Shown here: piece by piece, positions 1 to 9,757 of the stretch
Layout: each line of letters opens with the position of its first letter
How positions within the stretch are numbered: the stretch's first letter is position 1
Origin: Halisarca cf. caerulea
Taxonomy: Eukaryota > Porifera > Demospongiae > Chondrillida > Halisarcidae
Assembly: GCA_963170055.1 (NCBI GenBank)
Contig: CAUJGJ010000040.1
Coordinates: 206,801 to 221,800 of the forward strand
Reading direction: 5' to 3'
DNA length: 15,000 bases
Made by a program: the position numbers and the translations under genes
Notes under the pieces: generated by a model
Databases searched by the model: none
Told to the model about the DNA's origin: nothing
The model's input: the letters and a program-made list of their open reading frames with translations, nothing else

Positions 1-85
1 CTCACCATATATACTTGTGTAAACAATACTTATATGAGTAGACTTGGTACAGTTCTGCACAGATAGCAAGTATATAATGCCTCAC

Positions 86-331
86 CTTGTTTGCAGACTA
101 GCTGTGTAGTTGGGCCCAACGTAGACAAGGCCCCAAGCGTCACCTGACTTAACAGTTGATATGGCTTGTTCAAGTTCGGCAGTCTCAATCTAGCAACATA
201 GAGTATGGGATACTCACAGGACAATCTTGTCATACATCAACATCAAATTCACATAGAAACTAACAGCAGACTGTATGTATGCATGTAAGTATATATCACA
301 GAGCAATCCAGTAAGGCATGTTACTCAACAA

Positions 332-430
<99 letters not shown>

Positions 431-858
431 ATTGGTCTTGTTCACACACACAACAACTTCCAGCCACCACTTTACTCTCACTGGAGAAAGTGGGTCTGAT
501 ACAGTCTCATGACGGTGTATGCTATCATAGCTTAGTTTGCAGACAAGACAACTAGAGTGACTCACTGGCAGTCACATGCCATAAAAGTGGACCCACTTAA
601 ATATTTTATTATAAAGATGTGACATCACAACATACAACTACCAAGTACAATTTAGAAAACAGCATTGCCAAATGGTATATTAAAAATACTACAATATATA
701 TGTTGTCATGTATGTTACTGTATTTTCCAACTACATTTAGGGTATTGGTCACTAATTCTTATTGAAACATAATACACAAATATTGCCTTACAGTGTACTC
801 ACAAAATTGAAAGTATTCACTGATTCGCTTTTCAAACTTTCCATGAACCAAGTTCCTA
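86..858 (-). CDS. ABC transporter exons 10-11, start of extracellular region
   Basis: Exon 10 (858-803) is only 56 bp and encodes [16 protein letters not shown]. Exon 11 (189-86) encodes [20 protein letters not shown] followed by PNYTASLQT. The pattern of an AI..VK-G-W core followed by an N-glycosylation-type NYT site resembles the first luminal or extracellular part of ABC2 membrane domains (periplasmic-like region). The donor GTGAGG at 85 leaves a split codon, so the gene continues to the left of the window. Exon 10 is short and its acceptor (TTTTAG) is ordinary, so its boundaries are less certain than those of its neighbours. Confidence 0.7.
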
Positions 859-1048
859 CTAAAAGACATTGCAAGAAGCTAATTAGCAGATAACACATGT
901 ACATCATGATGTATTGCATACCAATGTACACACGCACACACACACACGTACACGAACACACAAAAACACACACAAACTGAAACACAGACACACACACACA
1001 AACACAAACACACAAAACACAAACACACCCACCCAAACACACACACAC

Positions 1049-1093
<45 letters not shown>

Positions 1094-4000
1094 ACATATG
1101 CACACACACACACGCATACACACAACACTCACATACAAATACATACACATTACATGCACAATTGATACGTACTTCTACATAATGTATACAGTATACAGTA
1201 ATTATGTATAAAATTCTTTACTTGAAGGGAATTGTAGCTATAAGACTAAAGGTATGTACATTGCATCATCCTTGTACTCAAAAGGTACATGAAGAGTAAG
1301 GAAATGAGCTACAAATCTTCACATGCTATTAAAATCAATTTATGTCCAAGAAAGTGAGATCTTTATACAAGAACATTACATAACAACATCAAAGTATTGC
1401 AGAATTAAAATCACATTTCAGTGATTTACCATTTGCTGATATACACAGGCATACTTGGGGGGGGGGGGGGGGGCAGCAAAATCAATTATAAAATTCCCTA
1501 TCAGCAGTGCTAGGAAACAGTATACACACACTCAAGTATGATCAGGGATTAGGTATTGATGTGTTGTACATCCCTTCTGATAATTCAATCAGCAACATTC
1601 TGACTCTCAACTGAAGAAGCCTTTAAATACATGTTGTTGACAGCAGCCATATTGTACAGTTTCCCACAGCAACCCAGTGGTAGGTATGGCTGCATACCAA
1701 ATCTTAAGGTCATTTATCTAACCTTTCCTCACATTTAATGGATCATTCATCGCTGTGTAATATTACTACAGTAAACTATATTCAGGATACAGTATACTGT
1801 GTATACATACAAACACACACATACATACATGTATTATTGTCCTGGTTGATTAAGACTAGGCCAATTCCTTCAAGATTCCTCCCAATAGCAAGACAGAAGA
1901 CCACCACTTCCAATGCTGGGAGAATAAACTGGAATAACAGTAACCTAAGGAGTGCACAGCAGAATGTGGTCAGTCCAACACAGAACCCACACTTGCATCA
2001 ACTACAATCCCTATGGCTTGGCAATCTTCCAACTACCACATACCCAGGGTTTCTGATAGTTCTAATGGCATTCTTCCAAATGAGAGCAAGTGTGCTGAAC
2101 AGCATCAACAAGAGAGTGGTTGGGATCAAATTTCTGGCTGTAGAAAATATAGTTAGATCACTTTGATATCATTCTAGTCTTCTTGGCAACTGCATACCTT
2201 CAGAATTTAACCGAAATGCTTGTGGCCTGAGGAGAGGTGTGACTTCAGAGAGTGATTGTGGACTAACCGAATTAGATGATAGGTACAACCCCTCATTGCT
2301 CTCATCAGTTTTACCATCCATGGTTACTGATTGCAGGTTCCGCTGCCTTCCACCCTCTTCCATACAAAGACTCAAAAACACATCTTCAAGTGTCTACAAG
2401 AAGGACACATGTTAGGGTTTCATATAGGCAAATTTTGAGGTGGGCAAAAACATGGTATAGTGATGACATAACTATTAAGTGGGAGGGGAGAGTATACAGT
2501 AATTGTGAAGGTAGCACTAGTAAAGTGGGGGTGTAGGGGTATGTATGTCCCATGAAACATAGTGATTTTCAGCATTCTACAATGTCAACAATATATTTGA
2601 GGCCATATTTGACCAATTTAGTAGGTACCCAAATAGATATTTGATCATTTTACCCATATGTATGCTACAGTATGACTTCCAAGTGGAGACAGTTGGCTTA
2701 TTGGGAGAGGGGGCAGAGACAGTTGGCTTTGGGGGGAGGGGGGGACATGACAAGGGGTACATTAAAAGTGAGCTAAAGTAGTAGTAATGATTCACAACAA
2801 ACCTCAACTCCACACTCTTGAAGAAGATGTCTTGGAGGGGCTTCAGCCAATAGGACTCCTTCTCTCATCAATCCAACCTGGGACAATCGCATGATAAGGG
2901 AAATTAGCTCATATCATTCAAGTGAGATTTATCTCTATTCACATGCAGCTACCCTTGTGAATCTAGATTGATAGACTGCAATTTCATTCAAATAGAACTC
3001 TGATATGACTAATTGCCGTGCTGTGGGCCATTGATTGAACAGCACTTTAAAGATGTGTACATGACCTCAATTCGACATCAGTAATCACTCAGAATTCTTA
3101 CAATGTTGAGGCCAACAAGGCAACAACTTACCACATGAGCATGTTTAGCTTCTTCGATGTAATGTGTTGTCAAAAGCACACTTGTTCCCTGCGAAGAGGA
3201 AAGGTCCAGTAAGTGCTTCCATATTCTGATCGAGGAAGGATATTATAATAGTGTACTTATATGTAAAAACTATGTACAAGACACTGAAAAAGTATATACA
3301 CACAGGAAACGCATGATCAACATCAAAAAGGTTGCCATTCCTTATAGAAGGCATCCTTGGATGTGACATCCTATTGTGAAACAGTGGGGATCGAGCAGAT
3401 CCTGTTTCAGTATCCACAAGGATAGTGGAACCATTGCATACTTATGTGTACACATGCACTCTTACTTGGCTCTGAGCACAGGATCCACACCCACAGTGGG
3501 TTCATCAAGGATGAGCAAGGGGGGCTTATGCAACAATGCAACTGCAAATGACACACGGCGCTGTTGGCCACCACTGTTGGAATGGGATGTACATGTCATA
3601 GCAGACACTCAGACATGGCAACAGTACTGTGAGTGTAGCACCTTAGTCTCTTTATAAGTTTGCTTTTTGCTGGAAGCTCCAGTAAATGCTGGAGAAATTC
3701 AATCTGCTTCTTAATCTCTTTCAGTCTCACACCGTGTAAAATTCCAAAGTAGTAGAGAGTTTCTCTGATAGTGAAGTCTGGAACAAGAGCCATCTCCTAT
3801 GCATGCAGCAACAGAGTGTCAAAGACGCAACACTGCACTGCTAACAGCTCTTAAACCATCAACCTCACTTGAGGCATGTAGCCCACATCTCTGCCAGGTA
3901 CTGTGTGCCCCAGAGCACCAGGAATGCCTCCGACAGCCACAATTTCTCCTTTGTCCAGTTTGAGTCTTCCTAGAATGCACCTCAGCAGAGTAGTCTTCCC

Positions 4001-5086
4001 ACAACCACTAGGGCCAAGAAGACCATATCTGAAAAGAAATAATACAATAAAATCTGAGGCTGAAATTTACTTTTCTCCTATTTTCGGTACGGTATATATG
4101 CATTCAGAATGAAAGTGCATGTACTGTATAGCATTAACTGTCTGGGTTTTGGTTTAAATTTTGAGGAGCAGCCGTAGTGGATAAATATTGCAACTCCTAA
4201 CAATCATCTAAGAATAAATGCATACTCACTCTATAGATATAATCAGACATGAATATAAAAACACAAGGAGAGATAGTGCAAATATAGTGGGACATAAGGA
4301 GCACATTCAGTAAGAGTATGGATGGAACAATTGCCAGGGTGGTCTGCCCCCACCCAAAGAAATTTGGATTTTATGCCATATTAGGTGGTATATGTACGTA
4401 TGAGGCTGTTTTGGGTCACTTTAGTAATTTTATGAATAGATTTTGGTGCGTTTGTGTATGATGGTTTCAAGATGGGAGAGGGGATAATGGGATATGATCC
4501 CCTCCACATTCAGAGAATGAAACCCTCCCAATATGTACACAATAATTATGTTCATGTATGTACTCCTGCAACAACCAACAAAGCAAGTGGTAGTGGTTTA
4601 GCAGGGTGTACTGCCTGTACTTCTATCCAATATACATGTGTATATTATTACAGTATATGTATGTATGTATGTATGTAGGCGTACATACTAATGTAATTAA
4701 TAAAATTCATATACATGGAGTAATAGTTTGTAGCACAGTCCGCAATTTTCAGGGTGTGGAAGACCCACCCCCTCCCCCCACATGGAAAACCCTGACCAGA
4801 TCAAGTAGGGTATGTAGCTAATCAAAATGAAAATTACGTGTCTCGAATGTTTGCCTACAGGCTGTGATACAATGAGGCCGGAGCCCAGTCTGTATGAGGA
4901 CCAACCACCTACAAATGTTGAGAGATGGGGGAGCGTTCATGTCTCTTGAGATGGGTAGATGCTGTGACAGGCTCAACACTCTATAAATTTATTGATTCCC
5001 GTAAACAGACTGGACACACACACACACACACATACACACACGTACACACATGTGCGCACACACACACATGCATGTACATACACACA

Positions 5087-5157
<71 letters not shown>

Positions 5158-5216
5158 TCTTATGCACACACACACACAGACATTGACACACACAGACGTG
5201 GACACGCACACACACA

Positions 5217-5264
<48 letters not shown>

Positions 5265-7666
5265 CACTGTAATTTGTTAATATGCATAAGCACATGTGTC
5301 CACACTATCCATAACATCATCAGTCATGTGTTGGACAACATTCCTGACACACCTCCACCATTTAGCACAGCCTTCAGTGGAGGGTTTGCTAACTAAGATC
5401 CAATGCTACACATTCTAATAATGGTCCTAAGTCTTCTCTGTCACATTAGCACTTCCTGTGTGGGAGGATCTTCTATAAAAGTGGGCACACTTTCTTGCAA
5501 ACTCCCAATTCGGTTCTTCCAGAAGCAAAGGATGCAAATAACACAAGCCATCACCCTGGTAATAGTGACAGTAGCTTTGGCTCCTACCTATGCCAGTTTG
5601 AAATGTACAATTCCTGTGTCCTCTGTTGATGAAGGGTTAGTTACGTAATAGCTTTACAGAAGATAATTCATATGAGTTACCTGGTTTCTTTACTCCCTCA
5701 CTACAGGTGTGTTCAGTGCTATTCATATTCCATTGATGAAGTTGAGACTGGTAGATACACGTCTGTTGAAGTTTCTCCAACTATTGATGATTGTAAGGAG
5801 ACACTTGGTGGAGAACTTTATGCCCGTCTTTACACATATTTCAACAACCACCAGACCATCTTTCAGTACTTCTGCCAAACTCTGTTAGTAATCATACATT
5901 CTGCCCTACACAACTTTCACATCAGTTAATGTGCATATTTTCATCATGTTTTAGACAACCAAAGCAGATTACGGAACCAATCTTTGAGAAACGGTGTAAG
6001 GTAGATCCTACACCATTCCACTCCAACTGCATATCACCTAATGAGACAGTATTTGTGCTGAAAACACCCACTGCAAATGGAACATATGAGTACCCAGCAA
6101 ACATTGTTTGCTACTGGAACACACCTGCTCTTGGAGCTACTCAGCAGCTCTATGTGGACACACTGAGGATGGATGTTGAGGGAAATCCCTCCGAATCTTG
6201 TCCTGATAAACTGATCATAGAGTCTGACAACCAAGACTACAATCGAGTTGCTTGTGGTACTGCAGATATGCCGGTGCTCTTCAATGAGCTGATTGACAAC
6301 AAATTGGAGCCCATTTTCCTCTCCAATGCCGTTACACAAGAAACTGGAGTGGAGCTTCTAATGGTCTACCTTGGTGAAGACACCACTTCAGTGAGTTATC
6401 ATATTGAAGGCACTTACTACCATTCGTATGTGAAACTATTTTTATGTGCAAATAGACAACTGAAGAGGATGTTGGCTCAGCTTGTGTTGATCTTATGGCT
6501 CCTCCAGAGACTGATAACGCAATCTATCCACCCTGCAAATGCAAGCCAGTCAATATCAGTGATCTGTAAGTGAAATGACATAACAATGCCTACTCATCTG
6601 TGGTACCATTATTGTGTCTCTCCTGATCAGGTGCCCTAATGCCAGTTTGGCAGCTAATCCCTATTACCAGAAGTACTTATCTGTTTATGGCAATATCCCA
6701 TTTAATGGTAAGATCTCAATCAGTTCTCTAATAAGAGATATGTACATACGTACAAGTACTGTTCATATCATCTTCCTTTTTGTACACATTAGCTGCATAC
6801 GGTTTCCGTGGTTACAAGGGATGTCTAGGAGCTGAGTTCTTCAGATGTGATGGGTTTGTAGAGAGTTTGACAGATGAAGAATGCAGAACTTTCACATTGG
6901 GTATGACACCAGCAGAAGCTAACCAGTTTCTAACAGATGGAGCTAGTTTGTGGAACATTCTCACCGTGGAACCAACACGCACTCACCCATTTTGTCAAGA
7001 TTCTGTATCGGTAAGCAGTGAAGTAGATAGAAGTGATAAGGTGATTTTATCTCCCACTCCTTTTAATTGTACAGTCAACACGACCCAATGCAATGGAACT
7101 TGTTCAAATACAGGATCTTGTTCTGCGTCCATCCCAAGATAAAGCTGAAGCGTGTTGTACATCCACAAACAAAGTCTTAAAGGAGGTAGCAAAATATCTG
7201 AAAACTGAGCCAACTGTACCAATACTCTGCTGAGGGCAATGAGGTACAATGCTACCAAAAACACTGAAATCCACATCCGTGACTTCCATATGAAGATGTT
7301 ATTTTTATTTTGATATGTATAAGATTTTTTTACATTCTGATATCAAAAGTAGGTTACATCAAATACCAATCATTCTGTACTAAATATAATATTCTGTAAC
7401 CATGACGGAATGTCTACAGTACAGGAAGCTCATTAGGTCACCGCAGAGATTGAAGCCAGCACCCCAGAAGACAGACTGATCTGGGCATGATCTGTGATTG
7501 GCATAATATAGTGGATACTATCATACACATGCAGTGAAGGCAGACAACACATTAATGCATTATAACTGAAAATTGGTGCTCAGATTAGCCAATTATTATA
7601 TGCATAACTTTTAGACAGATAACAGATACATGCAGCAATTCTTAGGCAGTGCATATTTGCATGCAC

Positions 7667-7760
<94 letters not shown>

Positions 7761-9757
7761 GCCCCAAATATAATTATAACTACTCACTGTATGTGTAGAT
7801 GATTATATCATGTTATAAATGTTCATTACGGTCAAGTCCAACTTGAAATTGACATCTGTTAACTGAGTGTCTCATAACACACTCAACATAGAAATTGAAA
7901 AAAGAAAGTTAACAAACATCAGGACAATTTGCTCTGTGGAACTTCATCAGTTGATGAAAGTCCAAGGAATAAAATGTCCTAATATTTCATGTCAATCCAG
8001 TGTTAGAAATAAGGAGCAAATGATGGATGAGCAAATGTCTGAGCATCATTATTTTAGTTCAGACAATTTTAGCTTTGTTTGCGGACATACTCTTGGATTA
8101 CTCATGTGCCACAGTAGATGTGCATCAACACAATGAAAGTATTAAGCAGACATTCTCAGTACAAATAACTTACAATAGTAACATCACTGCGTGTGCATGT
8201 ATGAAATGAGCATTTAGGTAGTGTTCAGCCAAATGTCTGACCCAAACTTTTCTGGGTCAGACAAAATGCTCAAATAGTCAGAAAATGTCTGAATGCTGAC
8301 TGTTATTTCTAACACTGTCTATTCTGAGTGTGCTACAAGAAAGCATGCAGTGTCTGTATGTACCTTCTTAACAGCAGTAACATAACATGTAATAATATAT
8401 ACACGTACAAGAATGTACACATGTACCTCTCAATACAATGTTTGTGGCCGTGCGGAAACAATGGGTTATAAGATATACATGCACACCAAGGGCATAGCCA
8501 GCTATGAGGCCTTGGCTGAAATTCTAACCCTGAAAAAAAATTTGAAGGATATTTGGAGAAGGGTGAGAACTGACTAAATGTGACTCAGAGCATTAAGCTT
8601 TTTACATACTGAATTCAAGAACACACAAATATCATTGACATGTTACGATATATTAGCTGCAAGAAAACTCTAGAGTAGCGCGATTAGTTTGACCTTTCGA
8701 TCAGCACAGCTCAATTTGTTCAAAAAATGGAGTTTGCATCAGCTAACCAGCCACGTGCTGCTTGAATGATGTGTGTCGTGACTGCAGATTTTACAAACAA
8801 AACGTGTGTTACTATATAAATTGGCTATAAGTTTAAAGTTTTGCCTCTGTAGAAAAACAATCCTGACTATGCCCTTGCACACACAGTGATTCATAGCATG
8901 TTGTGGTTTCAACTTCAACATATTGTAAAGCCAACAAAGACCGAGAAGTTGGAGTCAGTGTCTTGAACCTAAACAGGATTAGATAGTATCTGAAGCAATT
9001 GACAGCAATGACTGCGATTAACTCAATTGTTGTATTCTTTGGAATAATTTCTATTGCCAGAGCAGCCTTGAATTGCACCATCCCCATAACTGCCCACCAT
9101 TCTTCAGAGACCCCCAAGATGGTCACCACATAGACAGGCTCACTGTCTTGCTCAGGACAGGAAAAAATAAACAATTTCTCAACAAGTACGAAAACCGGTA
9201 GGGATACTAGTCTCATCAACCAGACCGTTTCTTCTCGTTTATTACAATCCACCATTTTACACCATAAATACGCTAAGGTCAAATCAATCACAACAAATTT
9301 GCTCCTCATGGACTTTAACTCCTCCCGCATGTCTCTCCTATACATTTACATGCATACATGCTTTTACCTGATTATTGTGATAATGAAATGGCGGGTAAAA
9401 AGTGAGGCGAAACAGGCTCTAGTGTCTGGTTAACGAGATTATAGAGTAACCATGTGGCCCATGAAGTACATACTGTTAATAGCAAGATTTGCAGGTTAAC
9501 ACGCATCGTCCACGCCTAAGGCTGCTTTGATGGGCAGATTTTACACTAAAAGATATCGCATATTATGCATATGTGCAGGCGTACGCGTGAACGAGTGCAT
9601 GCACCGCTCGTGCTCACATGACTCCGTTAGACACAGTCATATTGAGTCCATTGAGAACCTCTTCGCCCTTGAGACAGGGGAGCTTCTTGTAGGCCTTCCA
9701 AACATCGCGCACTTCCACTGCAGAAGAGTAGCGAGAAGAGCGTCCTTTGCTGGCCAT
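86..9757 (-). CDS. ABCH-like half ABC transporter, 5' and middle part (runs off left edge)
   Basis: Eleven minus-strand exons join in frame: 9757-9618, 4028-3869, 3796-3642, 3573-3466, 3225-3132, 2877-2803, 2393-2198, 2137-2044, 1944-1829, 858-803 and 189-86. All use GT/AG ends and code about 432 residues. The order is nucleotide-binding domain, a charged linker, then the first membrane segment, as in ABCG and ABCH half transporters, which dimerise in membranes to export lipids or other hydrophobic substrates. The close spacing of motifs ([38 protein letters not shown], then [10 protein letters not shown]) matches what I know of ABCH proteins better than ABCG. The substrate cannot be told. 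The remaining membrane domain lies left of position 86. The exon 9 to exon 10 join (T plus TA gives Leu380) is the weakest. Another gene sits antisense in intron 1. An ABCA or other ABC2-type assignment is less likely, because this is a half transporter with an N-terminal NBD. Confidence 0.85.
190..802 (-). other. ABC transporter intron 10 with GT microsatellite
   Basis: Non-coding by splice inference. The only distinct content is the long GT array at 334-428. The remainder is AT-rich, with no open frame or TIR pair that I could see. Confidence 0.6.
334..428. repeat. (GT)n microsatellite
   Basis: About 47 GT dinucleotides with a single C interruption near 370. Open frames predicted here on both strands (poly Cys-Val, poly His-Thr) are artefacts of the repeat. 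Confidence 0.97.
927..1131. repeat. Degenerate (CA)n microsatellite
   Basis: A CA-rich tract with many CACAAA and CACATA variants and a purer core at about 1051-1092. The variants suggest an older array than the others in the window. Confidence 0.95.
1457..1473. repeat. Poly-G tract
   Basis: Seventeen consecutive G residues within ABC transporter intron 9. Homopolymers of this kind are unstable and error-prone in assembly. Confidence 0.95.
1829..2393 (-). CDS. ABC transporter exons 7-9, linker and first transmembrane segment
   Basis: Exon 7 (2393-2198) opens with [10 protein letters not shown], the conserved end of ABC2-type NBDs. It continues into about 50 polar residues rich in Ser, Asn and Glu, likely a flexible cytoplasmic linker. 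Exon 8 (2137-2044) gives [15 protein letters not shown], the amphipathic connecting helix seen before the first membrane span in this superfamily. Exon 9 (1944-1829) encodes a hydrophobic stretch of roughly residues 342-361 ([20 protein letters not shown]), read as transmembrane segment 1, followed by an extracellular-type sequence ending NQDNNT. The donor GTATGT at 1828 runs into a TATG/TG-rich intron. Confidence 0.85.
2394..2802 (-). other. ABC transporter intron 6
   Basis: Intron inferred from the exon 6 donor (GTTTGT at 2802) and the exon 7 acceptor (TTGTAG ending at 2394). It contains a G-rich two-copy tandem repeat at 2686-2745 and no other recognisable element. Confidence 0.7.
2686..2745. 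repeat. Two-copy 30-bp tandem repeat, G-rich
   Basis: The unit begins GAGACAGTTGGCTT and ends in a G/A-rich run. Copies start at 2686 and 2716 and differ mainly in the purine-rich tail. Confidence 0.7.
2803..4028 (-). CDS. ABC transporter exons 2-6, nucleotide-binding domain core
   Basis: Exon 2 (4028-3869) carries Walker [10 protein letters not shown] at residues 52-60, and ends on the Q-loop MPQ at 98-100. Exon 3 (3796-3642) holds the helical subdomain, including [11 protein letters not shown]. The exon 3/4 junction falls inside the signature LSGGQQ (151-156), and the split Ser codon is rebuilt exactly by splicing. Exon 4 (3573-3466) carries Walker B, LLILDEP at 171-177 with Glu176 catalytic, and the D-loop VGVD. 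Exon 5 (3225-3132) has the switch histidine His209 in TTHYIEEA. Exon 6 (2877-2803) starts [12 protein letters not shown]. Every catalytic motif is intact, so the domain should bind and hydrolyse ATP. Introns 2-5 are short, 68-254 bp. Confidence 0.9.
4029..5473 (-). other. ABC transporter intron 1, part left of the nested gene
   Basis: No exon was found here on either strand. Contents are a short TATG tetranucleotide repeat (about 4656-4677), a compound CA array (5014-5262) and otherwise AT-rich sequence. The nested gene begins at the right end. Confidence 0.5.
5014..5262. repeat. Compound (CA)n microsatellite
   Basis: Two purer CA blocks (about 5089-5152 and 5219-5262) joined by CA-rich degenerate sequence containing CACACG and CACAGACA variants. 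It is about 210 bp upstream of the TATA-like site of the nested gene. Confidence 0.96.
5474..5480 (+). promoter_or_regulatory. TATA-box-like element of the nested gene
   Basis: TATAAAA lies 52 bp before the chosen ATG at 5532. A start site about 30 bp downstream would leave a leader of roughly 25 bases. This favours the 5532 start over the in-frame ATG at 5403, which lies upstream of the TATA motif. The role is inferred from sequence and distance only. Confidence 0.5.
5532..7233 (+). CDS. Secreted CUB-domain protein with novel C-terminal region, nested in ABC transporter intron 1
   Basis: Seven exons (5532-5635, 5707-5883, 5955-6390, 6456-6565, 6631-6707, 6793-7010, 7075-7233) splice in frame to 426 residues. 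Residues 1-22 form a signal peptide (hydrophobic [13 protein letters not shown]), so the protein is probably secreted. Residues 36-93 are an unrecognised Cys-bearing segment. Exon 3 holds a CUB domain (about 119-235). It has cysteines at 119, 146, 176 and 194, the motif [16 protein letters not shown] and ACG, and a final ELLMVYLG strand. CUB domains mediate extracellular protein or carbohydrate contacts. Residues 240-426 have conserved cysteines (GCLG, EEC, PFC) and no family I recognise; the same region recurs in the minus-strand gene at 10755-12891. NxS/T glycosylation sites occur at Asn123 and Asn135. No membrane anchor follows, and no protease or other enzyme motif was seen. The ATG at 5403 is in frame but has a weaker context. 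No clear AATAAA was found after the stop. Confidence 0.8.
7664..7757. repeat. (CA)n microsatellite
   Basis: Nearly pure CA array with G and T interruptions near 7671 and 7726. Confidence 0.96.
7998..8317. mobile_element. hAT-like non-autonomous element (MITE)
   Basis: Perfect 14-bp terminal inverted repeats, CAGTGTTAGAAATA at the left and its reverse complement at the right, bound a 320-bp unit with no coding capacity. The ends resemble the CAGTG-type termini of hAT transposons. The flanking 8-mers (tgtcaatc and tctattct) do not match, so no target duplication is visible. Within it, TGTCTGACCCA and its reverse complement form a strong hairpin at about 8234-8263, and several AAATGTCTGA-like copies occur. 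Confidence 0.65.
8487..8877. mobile_element. TIR-flanked non-autonomous element
   Basis: Imperfect inverted ends CAAGGGCATAGCCAG (left) and CAAGGGCATAGTCAG (right, reverse complement) bound 391 bp. A 5-bp CACAC flanks both sides and could be a target duplication, but the right flank is CA-rich, so it may be chance. No coding sequence is seen. The superfamily is uncertain. Confidence 0.5.
9008..9127 (+). pseudogene. Possible stray copy of the secreted gene's signal-peptide exon
   Basis: From ATG 9008 the frame reads a hydrophobic leader ([14 protein letters not shown]) followed by ALNCTIPIT, then stops at 9128-9130. The nested gene's exon 1 has a signal peptide followed by SLKCTIPVS at the equivalent place. 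The position after a signal peptide and the shared K/N-C-T-I-P core suggest a third family copy. No good donor site and no second exon were found downstream, so it is either a relic or a chance match over about ten residues. Confidence 0.35.
9618..9757 (-). CDS. ABC transporter exon 1, start codon
   Basis: This exon codes residues 1-46 plus two bases. The start at 9757 has a favourable context (AAAAATGG) and follows a purine-rich leader. An in-frame ATG at 9838 would add 27 residues with no family resemblance, so the inner start is preferred. The stretch [12 protein letters not shown] followed by VLNGLNMTV is the first beta strand and A-loop region of an ABC domain, with Tyr23 as the likely adenine-stacking aromatic. 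The donor GTGAGC at 9617 splits an Ile codon that is completed at 4028, directly before the Walker A motif. That 5.6 kb gap was bridged by frame and motif order alone. Confidence 0.8.

Larger units (their letters stand above)
859..1828 (-). other. ABC transporter intron 9
   Basis: Holds a degenerate CA array (about 927-1131), a 17-base G run (1457-1473) and AT-rich unique sequence. A conserved exon was looked for, notably around 1560-1680, and none fitted the frame. Confidence 0.5.
7234..9617 (-). other. ABC transporter intron 1, part right of the nested gene
   Basis: Contains the nested gene's probable 3' UTR, a CA array, two TIR-flanked elements and a possible stray signal-peptide exon, each listed separately. 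A 170-codon minus-strand open frame (9345-8833) overlaps the end of the second element and shows no domain, so it is not called as a gene. Confidence 0.5.

Noticed and set aside
788..1159. Cys/Val-rich and His/Thr-rich open frames over CA/GT tracts here and in the other arrays
   Set aside because: They are translations of dinucleotide repeats with no flanking coding signal. Only the 803-858 part is accepted, as an ABC transporter exon.
1560..1680. Candidate extra ABC transporter exon between exons 9 and 10
   Set aside because: No acceptor and donor pair gave a frame consistent with both neighbours. Joining exon 9 directly to exon 10 keeps the frame.
3376..3657. Plus-strand open frame across the ABC signature exon
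   Set aside because: It is the antisense shadow of exon 4, whose minus-strand translation has the signature and Walker B motifs.
5403..5531. Upstream in-frame ATG of the nested gene with a second hydrophobic leader
   Set aside because: It lies before the TATA-like motif and has a weaker start context. It would leave the real signal peptide as an internal hydrophobic segment.
8833..9345. A 170-codon minus-strand open frame
   Set aside because: It overlaps the end of a TIR-flanked element and the antisense of the possible signal-peptide exon. It has no domain, and its composition gives scattered hydrophobic runs without pattern.
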